From positions 744,001-808,000 of the forward strand of contig NZ_AP028068.1 in NCBI RefSeq assembly GCF_030297155.1: a stretch of 64,000 nucleotides of DNA. Direction: 5' to 3'. The first letter of the stretch is position 1, and the number at the start of each line of letters is the position of its first letter. This DNA comes from Vibrio sp. FE10 (GTDB lineage: Bacteria; Pseudomonadota; Gammaproteobacteria; Enterobacterales; Vibrionaceae). Under the pieces are notes generated by a model, which was not told the origin of the DNA, ran no database searches, and saw nothing but the letters and a program-made list of their open reading frames with translations. Both the position numbers and the translations under genes were made by a program. Below, in pieces: positions 26,221 to 34,986 of the stretch.

Positions 26221-27714
26221 ATGATAGAAAACAGTTTTGCAATAACGACGACGTTCATTGCGTATCTAATTATGATGCTAGCGATCGGTGTTATTGCTTA
26301 CAAACGTACATCTAACTCAACTGACTACTTCCTAGGTGGTCGTTCGTTAGGTCCATGGCCTGCTGCACTTTCTGCTGGTGCATCAGACATGAGTGGTTGG
26401 TTGCTACTTGGCTTACCAGGTTACGCTTACGCTGCTGGCTTTGAAGCATTCTGGCTTGCTGGTGGCCTACTTGTGGGTACTTGGGCAAACTGGTTAATTA
26501 GTGCTAAACGTCTACGTACTTACAGTATTACGACTGAATCACTGACGCTGCCGGAGTTCTTATCTCGCCGCTTCAATGATAACTCTAAGCTGATTCAAAC
26601 AATTTCTGCTTTCTTTATCCTTTTATTCTTCCTTTTCTACACAAGTTCAGGCTTGGTAGCAGGTGGTAAATTGTTTGAAACAGTATTCGGCCTAGATTAC
26701 ACAACAGCGGTAATCATCGGTACTGTATGTGTGGTTTCTTACACCTTGTTTGGTGGCTTCCTAGCGGTATCTTGGACGGATTTGGTTCAAGGTCTACTGA
26801 TGTCTGCAGCACTATTGATTGTACCAATTGCTGCAATGGACGGTGGCCTAGGTCAGCTTTCTAGCGACCTACACAACATCAACCCAGAGCTATTAACGCT
26901 ATGGAATGATGCGAAGGGTGAGCCTCTTTCTGCAATCGCGATCATCTCGCTAGCGGCATGGGGTCTAGGTTACTTCGGTCAACCACACATCTTGGCTCGT
27001 TTTAAAGCAACTCGTTCAAACAAAGATCTTGTGACAGCACGCCGCATTGCGGTTATCTGGACTGCTCTTTCTATGATTGGTGCAATGCTAGTGGGTCTTG
27101 TTGGTCTAATTTACGTGACTAACTCTGGCGCACCTAAGCTAGACGATGGCGAGAAGATCTTCATGCTTCTTGTTAACGCGATGTTCCACCCAGTAATCGC
27201 AGGTATCCTACTTGCTGCAATCCTAGCGGCAATCATGAGTACTGCGGATTCACAACTTCTTGTTTCTTCATCTGCAATGGCAGAAGATCTGTACAAGCAA
27301 GTTCTGAAGAAAGACGCAACGTCAGAAGAGATTGTTCGTGTGGGTCGCTTTGCGGTAATCCTAATCTCTCTTATCGCGCTATTCTTAGCGATGACACCAG
27401 ACAGCTCAGTACTTGGCCTTGTATCTTACGCATGGGCTGGTTTTGGTGCTGCATTTGGTCCAGCTATCGTGTTGAGCCTTTACTGGTCTCGTATGAACCG
27501 TAACGGCGCTCTAGCGGGTATCGTGGTTGGTGGTGTTACGATTGTACTTTGGAAGCAGTTCACGGGCGGTTGGTTCGATGTGTACGAAATCGTACCAGGA
27601 ATCATCTTATCGACTCTTTCTATCGTTATCGTGAGCCTAATTACGGGTGAGCCAGAAGACGAAGTGAAGAAGCAACACGCTGAATTCGAGAAGAATCTGG
27701 TAGAACTAGACTAG
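26221..27714 (+). CDS. putP: Sodium/proline symporter PutP
   Basis: PutP imports proline with sodium. The 497-residue protein of the SSS family has about 13 TM helices. It shows the early motif TDYFLGGRSLGPWPAALSAG (about 33-52) and ASDMSGWLLLGLPG in TM2, and ends with a charged cytoplasmic tail. The start is the ATG at 26221 (MIENSFAITTTF), preceded by GAGGA 9 bases upstream; the frame is open 18 codons further up. It is the last gene of the put operon, and a terminator lies about 100 bases after the stop. Confidence 0.95.
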   Translation: MIENSFAITTTFIAYLIMMLAIGVIAYKRTSNSTDYFLGGRSLGPWPAALSAGASDMSGWLLLGLPGYAYAAGFEAFWLAGGLLVGTWANWLISAKRLRTYSITTESLTLPEFLSRRFNDNSKLIQTISAFFILLFFLFYTSSGLVAGGKLFETVFGLDYTTAVIIGTVCVVSYTLFGGFLAVSWTDLVQGLLMSAALLIVPIAAMDGGLGQLSSDLHNINPELLTLWNDAKGEPLSAIAIISLAAWGLGYFGQPHILARFKATRSNKDLVTARRIAVIWTALSMIGAMLVGLVGLIYVTNSGAPKLDDGEKIFMLLVNAMFHPVIAGILLAAILAAIMSTADSQLLVSSSAMAEDLYKQVLKKDATSEEIVRVGRFAVILISLIALFLAMTPDSSVLGLVSYAWAGFGAAFGPAIVLSLYWSRMNRNGALAGIVVGGVTIVLWKQFTGGWFDVYEIVPGIILSTLSIVIVSLITGEPEDEVKKQHAEFEKNLVELD

Positions 27715-27751
27715 TTTTATTGTCATTCGTCTAGGTGAAAAACTAGGCGAA

Positions 27752-27764
27752 TTTACATTGTAAA
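27752..27764. other. parS2 centromere-like site 4
   Basis: TTTACATTGTAAA, an exact match to the parS2 core, lies in the gap between putP and its terminator. Confidence 0.85.
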
Positions 27765-27812
27765 ACTCTGATGAATTAGCAAAGAACATCAGTAAAAATA
27801 ATTGCAAAAAGT

Positions 27813-27844
27813 AATAGAGTCACTTCGGTGGCTCTATTTTTTTG
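27813..27844 (+). terminator. Terminator of the put operon
   Basis: The stem AATAGAG-T-CAC/GTG-G-CTCTATT with loop TTCG (27813-27837) is followed by seven or more Ts. It overlaps the last codons of the convergent MerR-type gene. Confidence 0.88.
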
Positions 27845-28355
27845 ACCATTCCCTAATGCTTTCGACCTCTTTCTGGTCGATATTCAATGACTCCAAGAAC
27901 TCTTGGTGGGCCGTCGGCTCCATCTTCTCAAACTGCTTGTGCCAGTTCTTCATATCTTCTTCGTTGAACCCTGCGTTCTCCATCACACGTACCCAACGGT
28001 CTTTTGTTAGCAGTTTCTGTTCTAACAATTCTGGTTGTTCCAACAGCATCACAATCGCTTTCTGTTGTTGGCGAAGGTTCTGAATTTCTTTCTCTAGTGC
28101 ATTGAACTGGTTTACTAAGGTTTGCTCTTGCTTGACGTCATCTTTGCGATCAAGCAGCGCGGTGATTTCTTGGATAGATAGACCAAAAGAGCGGTACGAA
28201 ATGATGCTCTCCAAACGAGCCTGTTCCTTTTCACCATACCAGCGGTAGCCATTGTCGGAACGACAGTGAGGTAGAAGCAGTCCTGCACGCTCGTAGTAAA
28301 GAATGGTGGTGCGAGAGATGTTATAAGCCTTAGCAATTTGAGTAACAGTGAGCAT
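27834..28355 (-). CDS. MerR-family transcriptional regulator
   Basis: The 173-residue protein has an N-terminal MerR winged HTH (MLTVTQIAKAYNISRTTILYYERAGLL, residues 1-27, then GYRWYGEKEQARLESI), a dimerising coiled coil (about 75-115) and an acidic C-terminal segment. No cysteine metal-site pattern is visible, so a metal sensor is unlikely. The nearest divergent gene is the AraC-type regulator at 28580. Ligand and targets are unknown. Confidence 0.88.
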   Translation of the reverse strand: MLTVTQIAKAYNISRTTILYYERAGLLLPHCRSDNGYRWYGEKEQARLESIISYRSFGLSIQEITALLDRKDDVKQEQTLVNQFNALEKEIQNLRQQQKAIVMLLEQPELLEQKLLTKDRWVRVMENAGFNEEDMKNWHKQFEKMEPTAHQEFLESLNIDQKEVESIREWSKK

Positions 28356-28579
28356 CTTCGGCCTCTTTGGTCGTCTTAGATGAATAGAAACATCAAGGAG
28401 TGGCGTATTCTAATCGCGTCTAGTTAAGGTGTATAGCAAGTAATTTGGTTGAGGTTGATACCACCCTCTAACTCCTGACCATGCTTGAGTCGTGTTTCTG
28501 GAACTGAGAACATTTTAGTTTTCGTTGAGATACATTACAGTGATAAATGGCGATGTAGGAAGCGAAAAGGAATATCGAA

Positions 28580-29470
28580 GTGCCACAAGCGATCCCCAAT
28601 GTTGGATTTAATCATGAAAAAACGGCACAGGCTGAGTTAGAGCTGATTCCGCTGTCTCGACTTTATTCTGCTAGCAACATCGACCACGATCCTCAATTGC
28701 CACATCGTGTCAGCTTCTTCTTAATTCTGTTTATTGAGCAAGGCTCAGGCACGCATATGGTCGACTTTGAAGACTACCCGTTTAGCCAAGGAAGCGTTGT
28801 ATTCATTCAAAGGGAACAAGTACACGCCTTTGATTTTAGTCACCAGCCTCAAGGTACTGCGGTTTTGTTTACTCAGGCTTTCCTCGACAGTGTGCACGCT
28901 AATATGCGCTTACCTAACTACACACCAACTCACTTGAACAAGGCACATTCTGCGCTGTTGTCACTGGACGAACCTCATCAAGATCGAACGCAGAGCCTGT
29001 TACAGCAAATTACGATGGAACTGAATCAACCCGAATCTGATCCCTTGATCGTGATGTATCTGTTCTCGGCATTGGCGTTAATTCTTCATCGTCTGCGACC
29101 TGAAGTGAAGCAAGACGCCTTGAGTTTGAAGCAGAATATCAAGTTTGCTCGTTACTTCGAGTTGCTTCAAGACAACTACCTACGCGTTCGTGATGCTAAC
29201 TGGTACGCCAATCAAATCAACACCACCTACAAGACGCTGAATCAAGTGTGTAAGGTCGCGACCGGATTAACCGCAAAGCAGATCATCGATTCATTTACCG
29301 TGTTAGAGATGAAGCGTCAACTGGTGGTTAGCAACATTACCTCACAAAAGATGGCATTGGATTTTGGGTTTGAAGACGCGAGTAATTTCGTCAAATACTT
29401 TAAAAATCATACCCAAATGACACCGAGTGAGTTTCAAAAGAAATATTCAAAGCCGTCACTCTCTGAGTAG
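28580..29470 (+). CDS. AraC-family regulator
   Basis: The 296-residue protein starts with GTG, with AAGGA 8 bases upstream. An N-terminal cupin arm (HRVSFFLILFIEQGSGTHMVDFEDYPFSQGSVVFIQREQVHAFDF, about 43-87, partly hydrophobic) is followed by an AraC DNA-binding domain (about 190-290, ending QMTPSEFQKKY). The next gene downstream, an exported SnoaL-like protein 121 bases away, is a likely target because nothing else shares the locus. The effector is unknown. Confidence 0.87.
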   Translation: MPQAIPNVGFNHEKTAQAELELIPLSRLYSASNIDHDPQLPHRVSFFLILFIEQGSGTHMVDFEDYPFSQGSVVFIQREQVHAFDFSHQPQGTAVLFTQAFLDSVHANMRLPNYTPTHLNKAHSALLSLDEPHQDRTQSLLQQITMELNQPESDPLIVMYLFSALALILHRLRPEVKQDALSLKQNIKFARYFELLQDNYLRVRDANWYANQINTTYKTLNQVCKVATGLTAKQIIDSFTVLEMKRQLVVSNITSQKMALDFGFEDASNFVKYFKNHTQMTPSEFQKKYSKPSLSE

Positions 29471-29591
29471 TGAATGAGTCGACACCAATCATCTAGAGTT
29501 CGATATCTACCATTTTTCAGCCTAAATACACTCTGCCGTGAGTCGCTCTCGTTGACTAATATAGTTTCCAAGCCAACGAGAGGACTTAAAA

Positions 29592-30446
29592 ATGAAAACA
29601 ATAACTAAATCTACATTACTAGCAGCAAGCGTACTTAGCGCTGCTACTTTCGCAACTACTGCGACTGCTCAAGAGCTTTCTATTCAAGAGAAAGGCGTTG
29701 CGGTGATTTCAAGCATTGAAACAGGTGATGCGAAAGCAGTGAGTTACATCAACCCTGAAAAATACATTCAACATAATCTGGCGGTCGGCGATGGCTTAGC
29801 GGGATTTGGTGAAGTGCTACACATGCTGCCAGAAGGCTCTGCAAAAGCACAAGTTAAGCGCTCATTTCAAGACGGTGATTTCGTCGTAACGCATACTGAA
29901 TATAACTTCTTCGGCCCTAAAGTCGGCTTCGATGTGTTCCGTTTTGAAGATGGATTGATTGTCGAACACTGGGATAACCTACAAGACATTGCCAAGCCAA
30001 ACGCAAGTGGACGCACTCAATTGGATGGCACGACTAAAGTCGTAGACCTTGAGAAAACGGATCAAAATAAACAGCTAGTCGGTGGTTTCGTCAAAGACAT
30101 TTTGATTAGCGGCGATATGTCGAAGATTAATCAATATATCGACAACGAAGACAGTGCTTACTTACAGCACAATCCAGGTGTTGCCGATGGTCTAAGCGGT
30201 TTGGGTGAGGCATTGGGCGCGTTAGCTGAAGCAGGAATGCCAATGGTTTATACCGCCAACCACAAGATCTTAGGCCAAGGTAACTTTGTGTTATCGATCA
30301 GTGAAGGCCAGTTCATGAATAATCACGTTGCTTTTTATGATCTATTCCGTATTGATAACGGAAAAATCGTAGAGCACTGGGACACCATCGAAACCATTCC
30401 TGCACGTTCAGAGTGGAAAAATGACAATGGTAAATTTGGCTTTTAA
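29592..30446 (+). CDS. Exported protein with two SnoaL-like (NTF2-fold) domains
   Basis: The 284 residues start with a signal peptide (about 1-27, TATAQE). Two tandem copies of a SnoaL-like domain follow: copy 1 has YIQHNLAVGDGLAGFGE and FRFEDGLIVEHWDNLQDI, and copy 2 has YLQHNPGVADGLSGLGEALG and FRIDNGKIVEHWDTIETI. Each keeps the conserved His-Asn and the EHWD motif typical of the family. Single-domain members are common, so this looks like an internal duplication. The NTF2 fold often binds small hydrophobic molecules. AGAGGA precedes the start and a terminator follows the stop. Substrate unknown. Confidence 0.82.
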   Translation: MKTITKSTLLAASVLSAATFATTATAQELSIQEKGVAVISSIETGDAKAVSYINPEKYIQHNLAVGDGLAGFGEVLHMLPEGSAKAQVKRSFQDGDFVVTHTEYNFFGPKVGFDVFRFEDGLIVEHWDNLQDIAKPNASGRTQLDGTTKVVDLEKTDQNKQLVGGFVKDILISGDMSKINQYIDNEDSAYLQHNPGVADGLSGLGEALGALAEAGMPMVYTANHKILGQGNFVLSISEGQFMNNHVAFYDLFRIDNGKIVEHWDTIETIPARSEWKNDNGKFGF

Positions 30447-30479
30447 GTTTGAGTTAAATTGAACCTAAAATAACGATTT

Positions 30480-30516
30480 AAAGCGGTGCTTTCTTAGATG
30501 AGGTGCCGCTTTTTTA
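30480..30516 (+). terminator. Terminator after the SnoaL-like gene
   Basis: The stem AAAGCGG/CCGCTTT (30480-30486 and 30506-30512) runs into a T tract. Confidence 0.85.
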
Positions 30517-30564
30517 TGTGTGAATTTGATGACAGTTTCGGTCGAAGTACTGTTGTTAAGGGGT

Positions 30565-30577
30565 TTTACAATGTAAA
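30565..30577. other. parS2 centromere-like site 5
   Basis: TTTACAATGTAAA, an exact core match, lies between the SnoaL-like gene terminator and a small zinc-ribbon gene, 2.8 kb from site 4. The rest of the 327-base gap shows nothing else I can name. Confidence 0.85.
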
Positions 30578-30773
30578 TCGAAACCGAGTGTTAGAGGGCA
30601 ATAAAGGAAAATGGAGTGAGATTGATGACGTTTGATGTCAAAAAATAGAAGAGAAAAATGGCTATTTTTTGAACTTGGCGCTCACTTTTGTGATTAGCTC
30701 GGTGAATTGTGGAACCGAATTGGACATGATGTGTCAATTGTCAGTAACCACTAAAGACCTATAGGACAAAGGT

Positions 30774-30998
30774 ATGCCAGATCTCTATTGCAAAGGATGT
30801 AAAAAAACAACACTACATAAGTCTATAATGAAACGTTGTGAATCAGAGCCTGAAACGACTTCTGGCCGCATGTTGCAATGGACATCTAAGCTTTTTAGTG
30901 GCAACCAGTACTACGATATGGAAACACAACATTTTTGCCGAACGTGTAATTGCCGTTGCGAATCTGGAAGTATCGTTCCACAAGTTGGCTTAGCTTAG
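30774..30998 (+). CDS. Small zinc-ribbon-like protein
   Basis: The 74 residues carry CKGC near the N-terminus (residues 6-9) and CRTCNCRC near the C-terminus, a spacing of cysteine pairs that suggests a zinc ribbon. AGGACAAAGG lies just upstream of the ATG and a strong terminator follows the stop, both of which support a real gene. I do not recognise the family function. Confidence 0.72.
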   Translation: MPDLYCKGCKKTTLHKSIMKRCESEPETTSGRMLQWTSKLFSGNQYYDMETQHFCRTCNCRCESGSIVPQVGLA

Positions 30999-31027
30999 CC
31001 AATAGTAAGTACTTACTCATTTAGAAC

Positions 31028-31057
31028 AAAAAAACCTCCGTCTTGGAGGTTTTTTCG
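31028..31057. terminator. Bidirectional terminator
   Basis: The stem AAAACCTCC/GGAGGTTTT with loop GTCTT has As before it and Ts after it. It lies between the zinc-ribbon gene and a convergent small gene and can serve both. Confidence 0.9.
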
Positions 31058-31060
31058 TTT

Positions 31061-31231
31061 CTAGGCGGCTTGTAACGCTAGCTCTGCTTCAATGGAGTTG
31101 CCATCAATTTTTACGTCCCACCCGTAGTTGGAGTACTCACTTGCCAGTGCTTGAGCGACGTCTTTTGATACGGTTACGTGTGTCCATGAGCCAATGCCAT
31201 ACGGCTTGTATGCGAGTTCCTGCGTTTTCAT
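31061..31231 (-). CDS. Small hypothetical protein, 56 residues
   Basis: This short frame reads MKTQELAYKPYG... and ends ELALQAA. It has a good ribosome binding site (AAGGATGAC, about 12 bases before the ATG) and stops just before the shared terminator. The sequence has normal composition and a plausible small alpha/beta pattern (THVTVSKDVAQALASEY, then GWDVKIDG). No family is recognised. Support is the gene-like spacing and signals. Confidence 0.6.
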   Translation of the reverse strand: MKTQELAYKPYGIGSWTHVTVSKDVAQALASEYSNYGWDVKIDGNSIEAELALQAA

Positions 31232-31510
31232 AATAGAGTCATCCTTTCTCTTTGATAATTATATTATTCACTCTGGTCTATATCCTTTCTTTCGTTTCTG
31301 GCTCAACTTATTTGTTATTTGGGTCATTTTTATAATAATTTGTTAATAACCAGAAGATGATTTATAAGGCTTGTTATCAGTTTGTGTTGATTTATAGTCC
31401 TTGTGAATATTGCCTGCGCATTTAGTTTTTTAAATGTGTGAGCGGGGTTTTGCTCCATTTTGATCACTATGGAATATACTGAGCCGAATTTAGAATGTTT
31501 AAGGAATGTT

Positions 31511-31999
31511 ATGTCTCAGCACCAACTCGATCGTATCGATAAAGAGATACTAAGAATTCTGCATATGAAAGGACGTTTGCCTGTGGTTGAGTTGGCGAAA
31601 CAAGTCAACCTAACCACTTCGCCATGTTCTGATAGACTCAAACGATTGGAAAAAGATGGCTACATCACCGGCTATCACGCTGAGCTGTGTTCAGAGAAGT
31701 TAGGGCTCGATGTTCAAGTCTTTATCCATATTCGACTCGACCAAACGAGCTTCTCTATTTTTGATAAGTTTGCACAGGCGGTTGAAATGATGCCCGAAGT
31801 GGAGGAGTGCTATTCCCTCTCAGGTGATTTTGACACCATGATCAAGGTTCGAGTGAAAGACATGAAGGCATACCAAGCGTTTATGGCCACCAAGCTGGGT
31901 ACGCTGCCTGGCGTGATCCAGACTCGCAGCGAAGTGGTGATTGAAGAGCATAAGAAGGGCTTTGGTGTTAACCCTGAGCTATTAGCAACCCTAAAATAG
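31511..31999 (+). CDS. Lrp/AsnC-family regulator
   Basis: The start is the ATG of MSQHQLDRIDKEIL, with AAGGA 6 bases upstream; the frame is open 17 codons further up. The 162-residue protein has the usual N-terminal HTH (LPVVELAKQVNLTTSPCSDRLKRLEKDGYITGY) and C-terminal RAM/AsnC domain (SGDFDTMIKVRVKDMKAYQAF). Lrp-type proteins sense amino acids. No amino-acid gene is immediately adjacent, so the target is unclear. Confidence 0.9.
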   Translation: MSQHQLDRIDKEILRILHMKGRLPVVELAKQVNLTTSPCSDRLKRLEKDGYITGYHAELCSEKLGLDVQVFIHIRLDQTSFSIFDKFAQAVEMMPEVEECYSLSGDFDTMIKVRVKDMKAYQAFMATKLGTLPGVIQTRSEVVIEEHKKGFGVNPELLATLK

Positions 32000-32036
32000 C
32001 GGCCTGCTTTCGTTTTACCAAGGTTATTTAGATATA

Positions 32037-32068
32037 AAAAATGGAAGCTAATGAGCTTCCATTTTTTG
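32037..32068. terminator. Terminator after the Lrp-type gene
   Basis: The stem ATGGAAGCT/AGCTTCCAT with loop AATG is preceded by As and followed by Ts. It may serve both the Lrp-type gene and the convergent DUF445 gene. Confidence 0.85.
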
Positions 32069-32143
32069 TTGAGTGCCTGAGAAAAGGGCAATCAGATTAA
32101 GTTAGAGCAGCTAGAGCAGCTAGAGTGAGAACAGATAAACCGC

Positions 32144-32848
32144 TTACAGCGTAATTGCCGCAGAGATTAAGCCAATCACACCGCCGAATACACCGCCCCA
32201 AACCACTAGCCAGCCAAGGTGCTTCTTGATCATGGTCTGAACCATTTCCTTCACAAGTTTTGGTGTTAGTTCATTCAAACGTTGGTCGATGATCGCTTCA
32301 ATGTTCTCTTTGATTTCATCCATCATTGCAGGTGATTCAAGTTCATCCTTGATGGCATTTTTTACCGAATCACTCTTGCTGATTTCAATCACAGACTCTT
32401 GCATCTTCTCTACAAATGGCGCTTTCATCGGCTGCAGGGCTTCTGTGCCGCCAACCATCGCCAACATGCCACCGAACTGTGAGTTCTCGATAACATGAAC
32501 CAGTGAATCGAATGCAGGGTTAAAGTCAATCTTCTTAATCACGGGCTCTAGATTGAGCGATTTTCCGGTCATCTCACTGCTAAGGAAGCGGTCGATGTTA
32601 CTTTCAGTGAAGAACTGTTCCATCATTAGTTGCTTAATAGCGGCCTTGAACTCTTCAAAACGAGCTGGAATAACGCCAGAACCGTATAAACCGGGTACTT
32701 TTTCGAACAACATGTGAATCGCAAGCCAGTTGGTGATGGCACCTGAAAAGGCGAATAGGCCTGCATAAAGTAAGTATTGGTTTGCTGTTGCGTAGCCGCC
32801 AGCAAGCAGTGCTAACGCAATAACGTTAGTTAAGACACTTTTGTTCAT
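32144..32848 (-). CDS. DUF445 family membrane protein
   Basis: The 234-residue protein begins with two hydrophobic helices (LTNVIALALLAGGYATAN and YAGLFAFSGAITNWLAIHMLF). A soluble helical region follows (about 60-205), then a C-terminal helix (about 212-232). The GAITNWLAI...LFEKVPGLYGSGVIP pattern is typical of DUF445. Function is not established. In the 3' gap, the plus strand has a 10-base unit (TAGAGCAGC plus T) repeated about 2.5 times at 32103-32126. Confidence 0.8.
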   Translation of the reverse strand: MNKSVLTNVIALALLAGGYATANQYLLYAGLFAFSGAITNWLAIHMLFEKVPGLYGSGVIPARFEEFKAAIKQLMMEQFFTESNIDRFLSSEMTGKSLNLEPVIKKIDFNPAFDSLVHVIENSQFGGMLAMVGGTEALQPMKAPFVEKMQESVIEISKSDSVKNAIKDELESPAMMDEIKENIEAIIDQRLNELTPKLVKEMVQTMIKKHLGWLVVWGGVFGGVIGLISAAITL

Positions 32849-32962
32849 GGTTGATCTCTAGAAAGAATACTGCGCGCATTTTAAGAAAAAAACGCCAAGA
32901 AAAAAACAAAAGGATCGATGAAGTTTATGGGACAGGTAGGAAAGAGTGCCAAATAACAGGCA

Positions 32963-32998
32963 TAAAAAAGGCTAGCCTCCCCCCGAAGTCTAGCCTTA
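32963..32998 (-). terminator. Terminator of the ABC exporter gene
   Basis: The stem AAGGCTAG/CTAGCCTT (32969-32976 and 32990-32997) is followed on the minus strand by six Ts. Confidence 0.82.
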
Positions 32999-33135
32999 TT
33001 CCAGAACGCGCAAGCGAAGCGTCTTGATCTGTTATCGCTATTATATAATTACGACATAACATTCTGCCACGTGTAATTTACCAGTATTTAACATTTTGGT
33101 GTGAAACACGCCGCACTTTTAAAATAGCACATAAA

Positions 33136-34986
33136 TTAAGCACTCGTTGCTTGCTGTAGGTCGTCAGCGATGAAGCCACCGGTTTGATGATTCCACAATT
33201 GAGCGTAGATACCGTTTTGGCTAATGAGCTCTTGGTGCGTGCCTTCTTCGACGATATTACCTTGGTCGAGAACGATCAAACGGTCCATTGCGGCAATGGT
33301 CGATAGACGGTGTGCAATCGCAATCACTGTCTTGCCTTCCATCAACTCAATCAAACTCTCTTGAATCGCAGCTTCAACCTCTGAATCGAGTGCTGATGTT
33401 GCTTCATCCAGAACCAACAGCGGCGCATTCTTCAGAAGTACGCGTGAGATAGCGACACGTTGGCGCTGACCGCCAGAAAGCTTAACGCCTCTCTCACCCA
33501 CTTGAGCATCGTAACCAATGTTGCCAAACGGGTCGGTTAGCGTTTCGATAAACTCATGAGCGTGTGCCTGTTTGGTTGCGGCATACACTTCTTCATCTGA
33601 TGCATCAGGACGACCGTAAAGAATGTTTTCTTTGATCGAACGGTGCAGCAGTGAGGTATCTTGAGTCACCATGCCGATATTGCTGCGTAGCGAGTCTTGT
33701 GTCACCGATGAGATCTCTTGGCCATCAATCAAAATTCGACCATCTTCTACATCGTGGAAGCGCAGTAGTAAGTTAACTAATGTCGATTTACCTGCCCCTG
33801 AACGGCCAACTAAGCCGACTTTTTCGCCCGGCTTAATGTTGAGGTTTAGGTTGTTAATCACGCCCTTATTCTCACCGTAGTTGAAGCTCACGTTGTCGAA
33901 GTTGATGCCGCCTTGTGGCACTTTTAGCGGTTCAGCGTCTTTCTTGTCTTCGATAGCGATGGGCTTAGACAACGTTTTAATGCCATCAATCACAGTACCT
34001 AGGTTTTCAAACAGACCGCCGATTTCCCACATGATCCACTTAGACATGCCGTTAATACGCAGAGCCAAGCTGACTGCAATGGCAATCGCACCGACCGTGA
34101 TCGCGTTATCTAGCCACAGGTAGATAGAGATACCAGCAATGCTGAACACCAATAAGTAGTTCGCGAATTCAACACAGATGTTGAAGCCAGTTACCAAGCG
34201 CATTTGACGGTGCACAGTATCTAGGAAGCCTTCCATGCCTTCTTCGGCGTATTCGGTTTCTCTTTTACTGTGTGAGAACAGTTTGACCGTTGCGATGTTG
34301 GTGTAGCTATCAACAATACGTCCTGTCATCAGTGAGCGTGCATCGGCTTGTTCAGAAGACACGTCTTTCAGCTTTGGCACGAAGTGCAGTTGAATACCGA
34401 CGTAAATGAACAACCAAATCAACATTGGAGCCATTAAGCGCCAATCCGATTCAGCGAGCATGAACAACATCGCTGTGAAGTAAACCGTCACATAAACAAA
34501 CACATCGACCATTTTGGTTACGGTTTCACGCACTGCGAGCGATGTTTGCATCACTTTGGTGGCGACACGCCCAGCAAAATCATCTTGATAGAACGACAAG
34601 CTTTGCTTCAAAAGATAGCGGTGCGCTAACCAACGAATCGACATTGGATAGTTACCTAGCAAAGTTTGGTGAAGCAATAGCGAGTAAACACTGATCAAGA
34701 TTGGCATCACGACCAGTAACAGGATACCAAGCCCCATCAGAGTGGATTGGTTGTCTGCCAAAAAGGTGTCTGGGTTGCTTGTTGATAGCCAGTCAACCAG
34801 TTGTCCCATATAACCGAACAATGCGACTTCGATGATCGCGATGGTCATGCTCATCAAGCCGAGCAAGATCAACGGCTTTTCAAAACCTCGTGTGTAATGG
34901 CGGCAGAATGCCAGTATTCCAGTAGGAGGTTGTATCGGCTCTCCTTTTGGAAAGGCTTCAGTGAAGCCTTCAAATTTCTTGTACAT
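33136..34986 (-). CDS. ABC exporter, fused membrane and ATPase domains
   Basis: The 616 residues form a half-transporter that should act as a homodimer. Six TM helices (about 35-335) are followed by an ATPase with Walker A GRSGAGKST (about 402), signature KLSGGQRQR (about 512) and Walker B LLVLDEATSALD (about 535), then the H-loop AHRLST. The family includes multidrug and lipid exporters. The gene is alone, with a 567-base gap upstream, and its substrate cannot be told from the sequence. Confidence 0.88.
   Translation of the reverse strand: MYKKFEGFTEAFPKGEPIQPPTGILAFCRHYTRGFEKPLILLGLMSMTIAIIEVALFGYMGQLVDWLSTSNPDTFLADNQSTLMGLGILLLVVMPILISVYSLLLHQTLLGNYPMSIRWLAHRYLLKQSLSFYQDDFAGRVATKVMQTSLAVRETVTKMVDVFVYVTVYFTAMLFMLAESDWRLMAPMLIWLFIYVGIQLHFVPKLKDVSSEQADARSLMTGRIVDSYTNIATVKLFSHSKRETEYAEEGMEGFLDTVHRQMRLVTGFNICVEFANYLLVFSIAGISIYLWLDNAITVGAIAIAVSLALRINGMSKWIMWEIGGLFENLGTVIDGIKTLSKPIAIEDKKDAEPLKVPQGGINFDNVSFNYGENKGVINNLNLNIKPGEKVGLVGRSGAGKSTLVNLLLRFHDVEDGRILIDGQEISSVTQDSLRSNIGMVTQDTSLLHRSIKENILYGRPDASDEEVYAATKQAHAHEFIETLTDPFGNIGYDAQVGERGVKLSGGQRQRVAISRVLLKNAPLLVLDEATSALDSEVEAAIQESLIELMEGKTVIAIAHRLSTIAAMDRLIVLDQGNIVEEGTHQELISQNGIYAQLWNHQTGGFIADDLQQATSA

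Noticed and set aside
32103..32126. Possible CRISPR-like or iteron repeat (TAGAGCAGC units)
   Set aside because: Only two and a half copies of a 10-base unit with no spacers; a short tandem repeat with no visible role.
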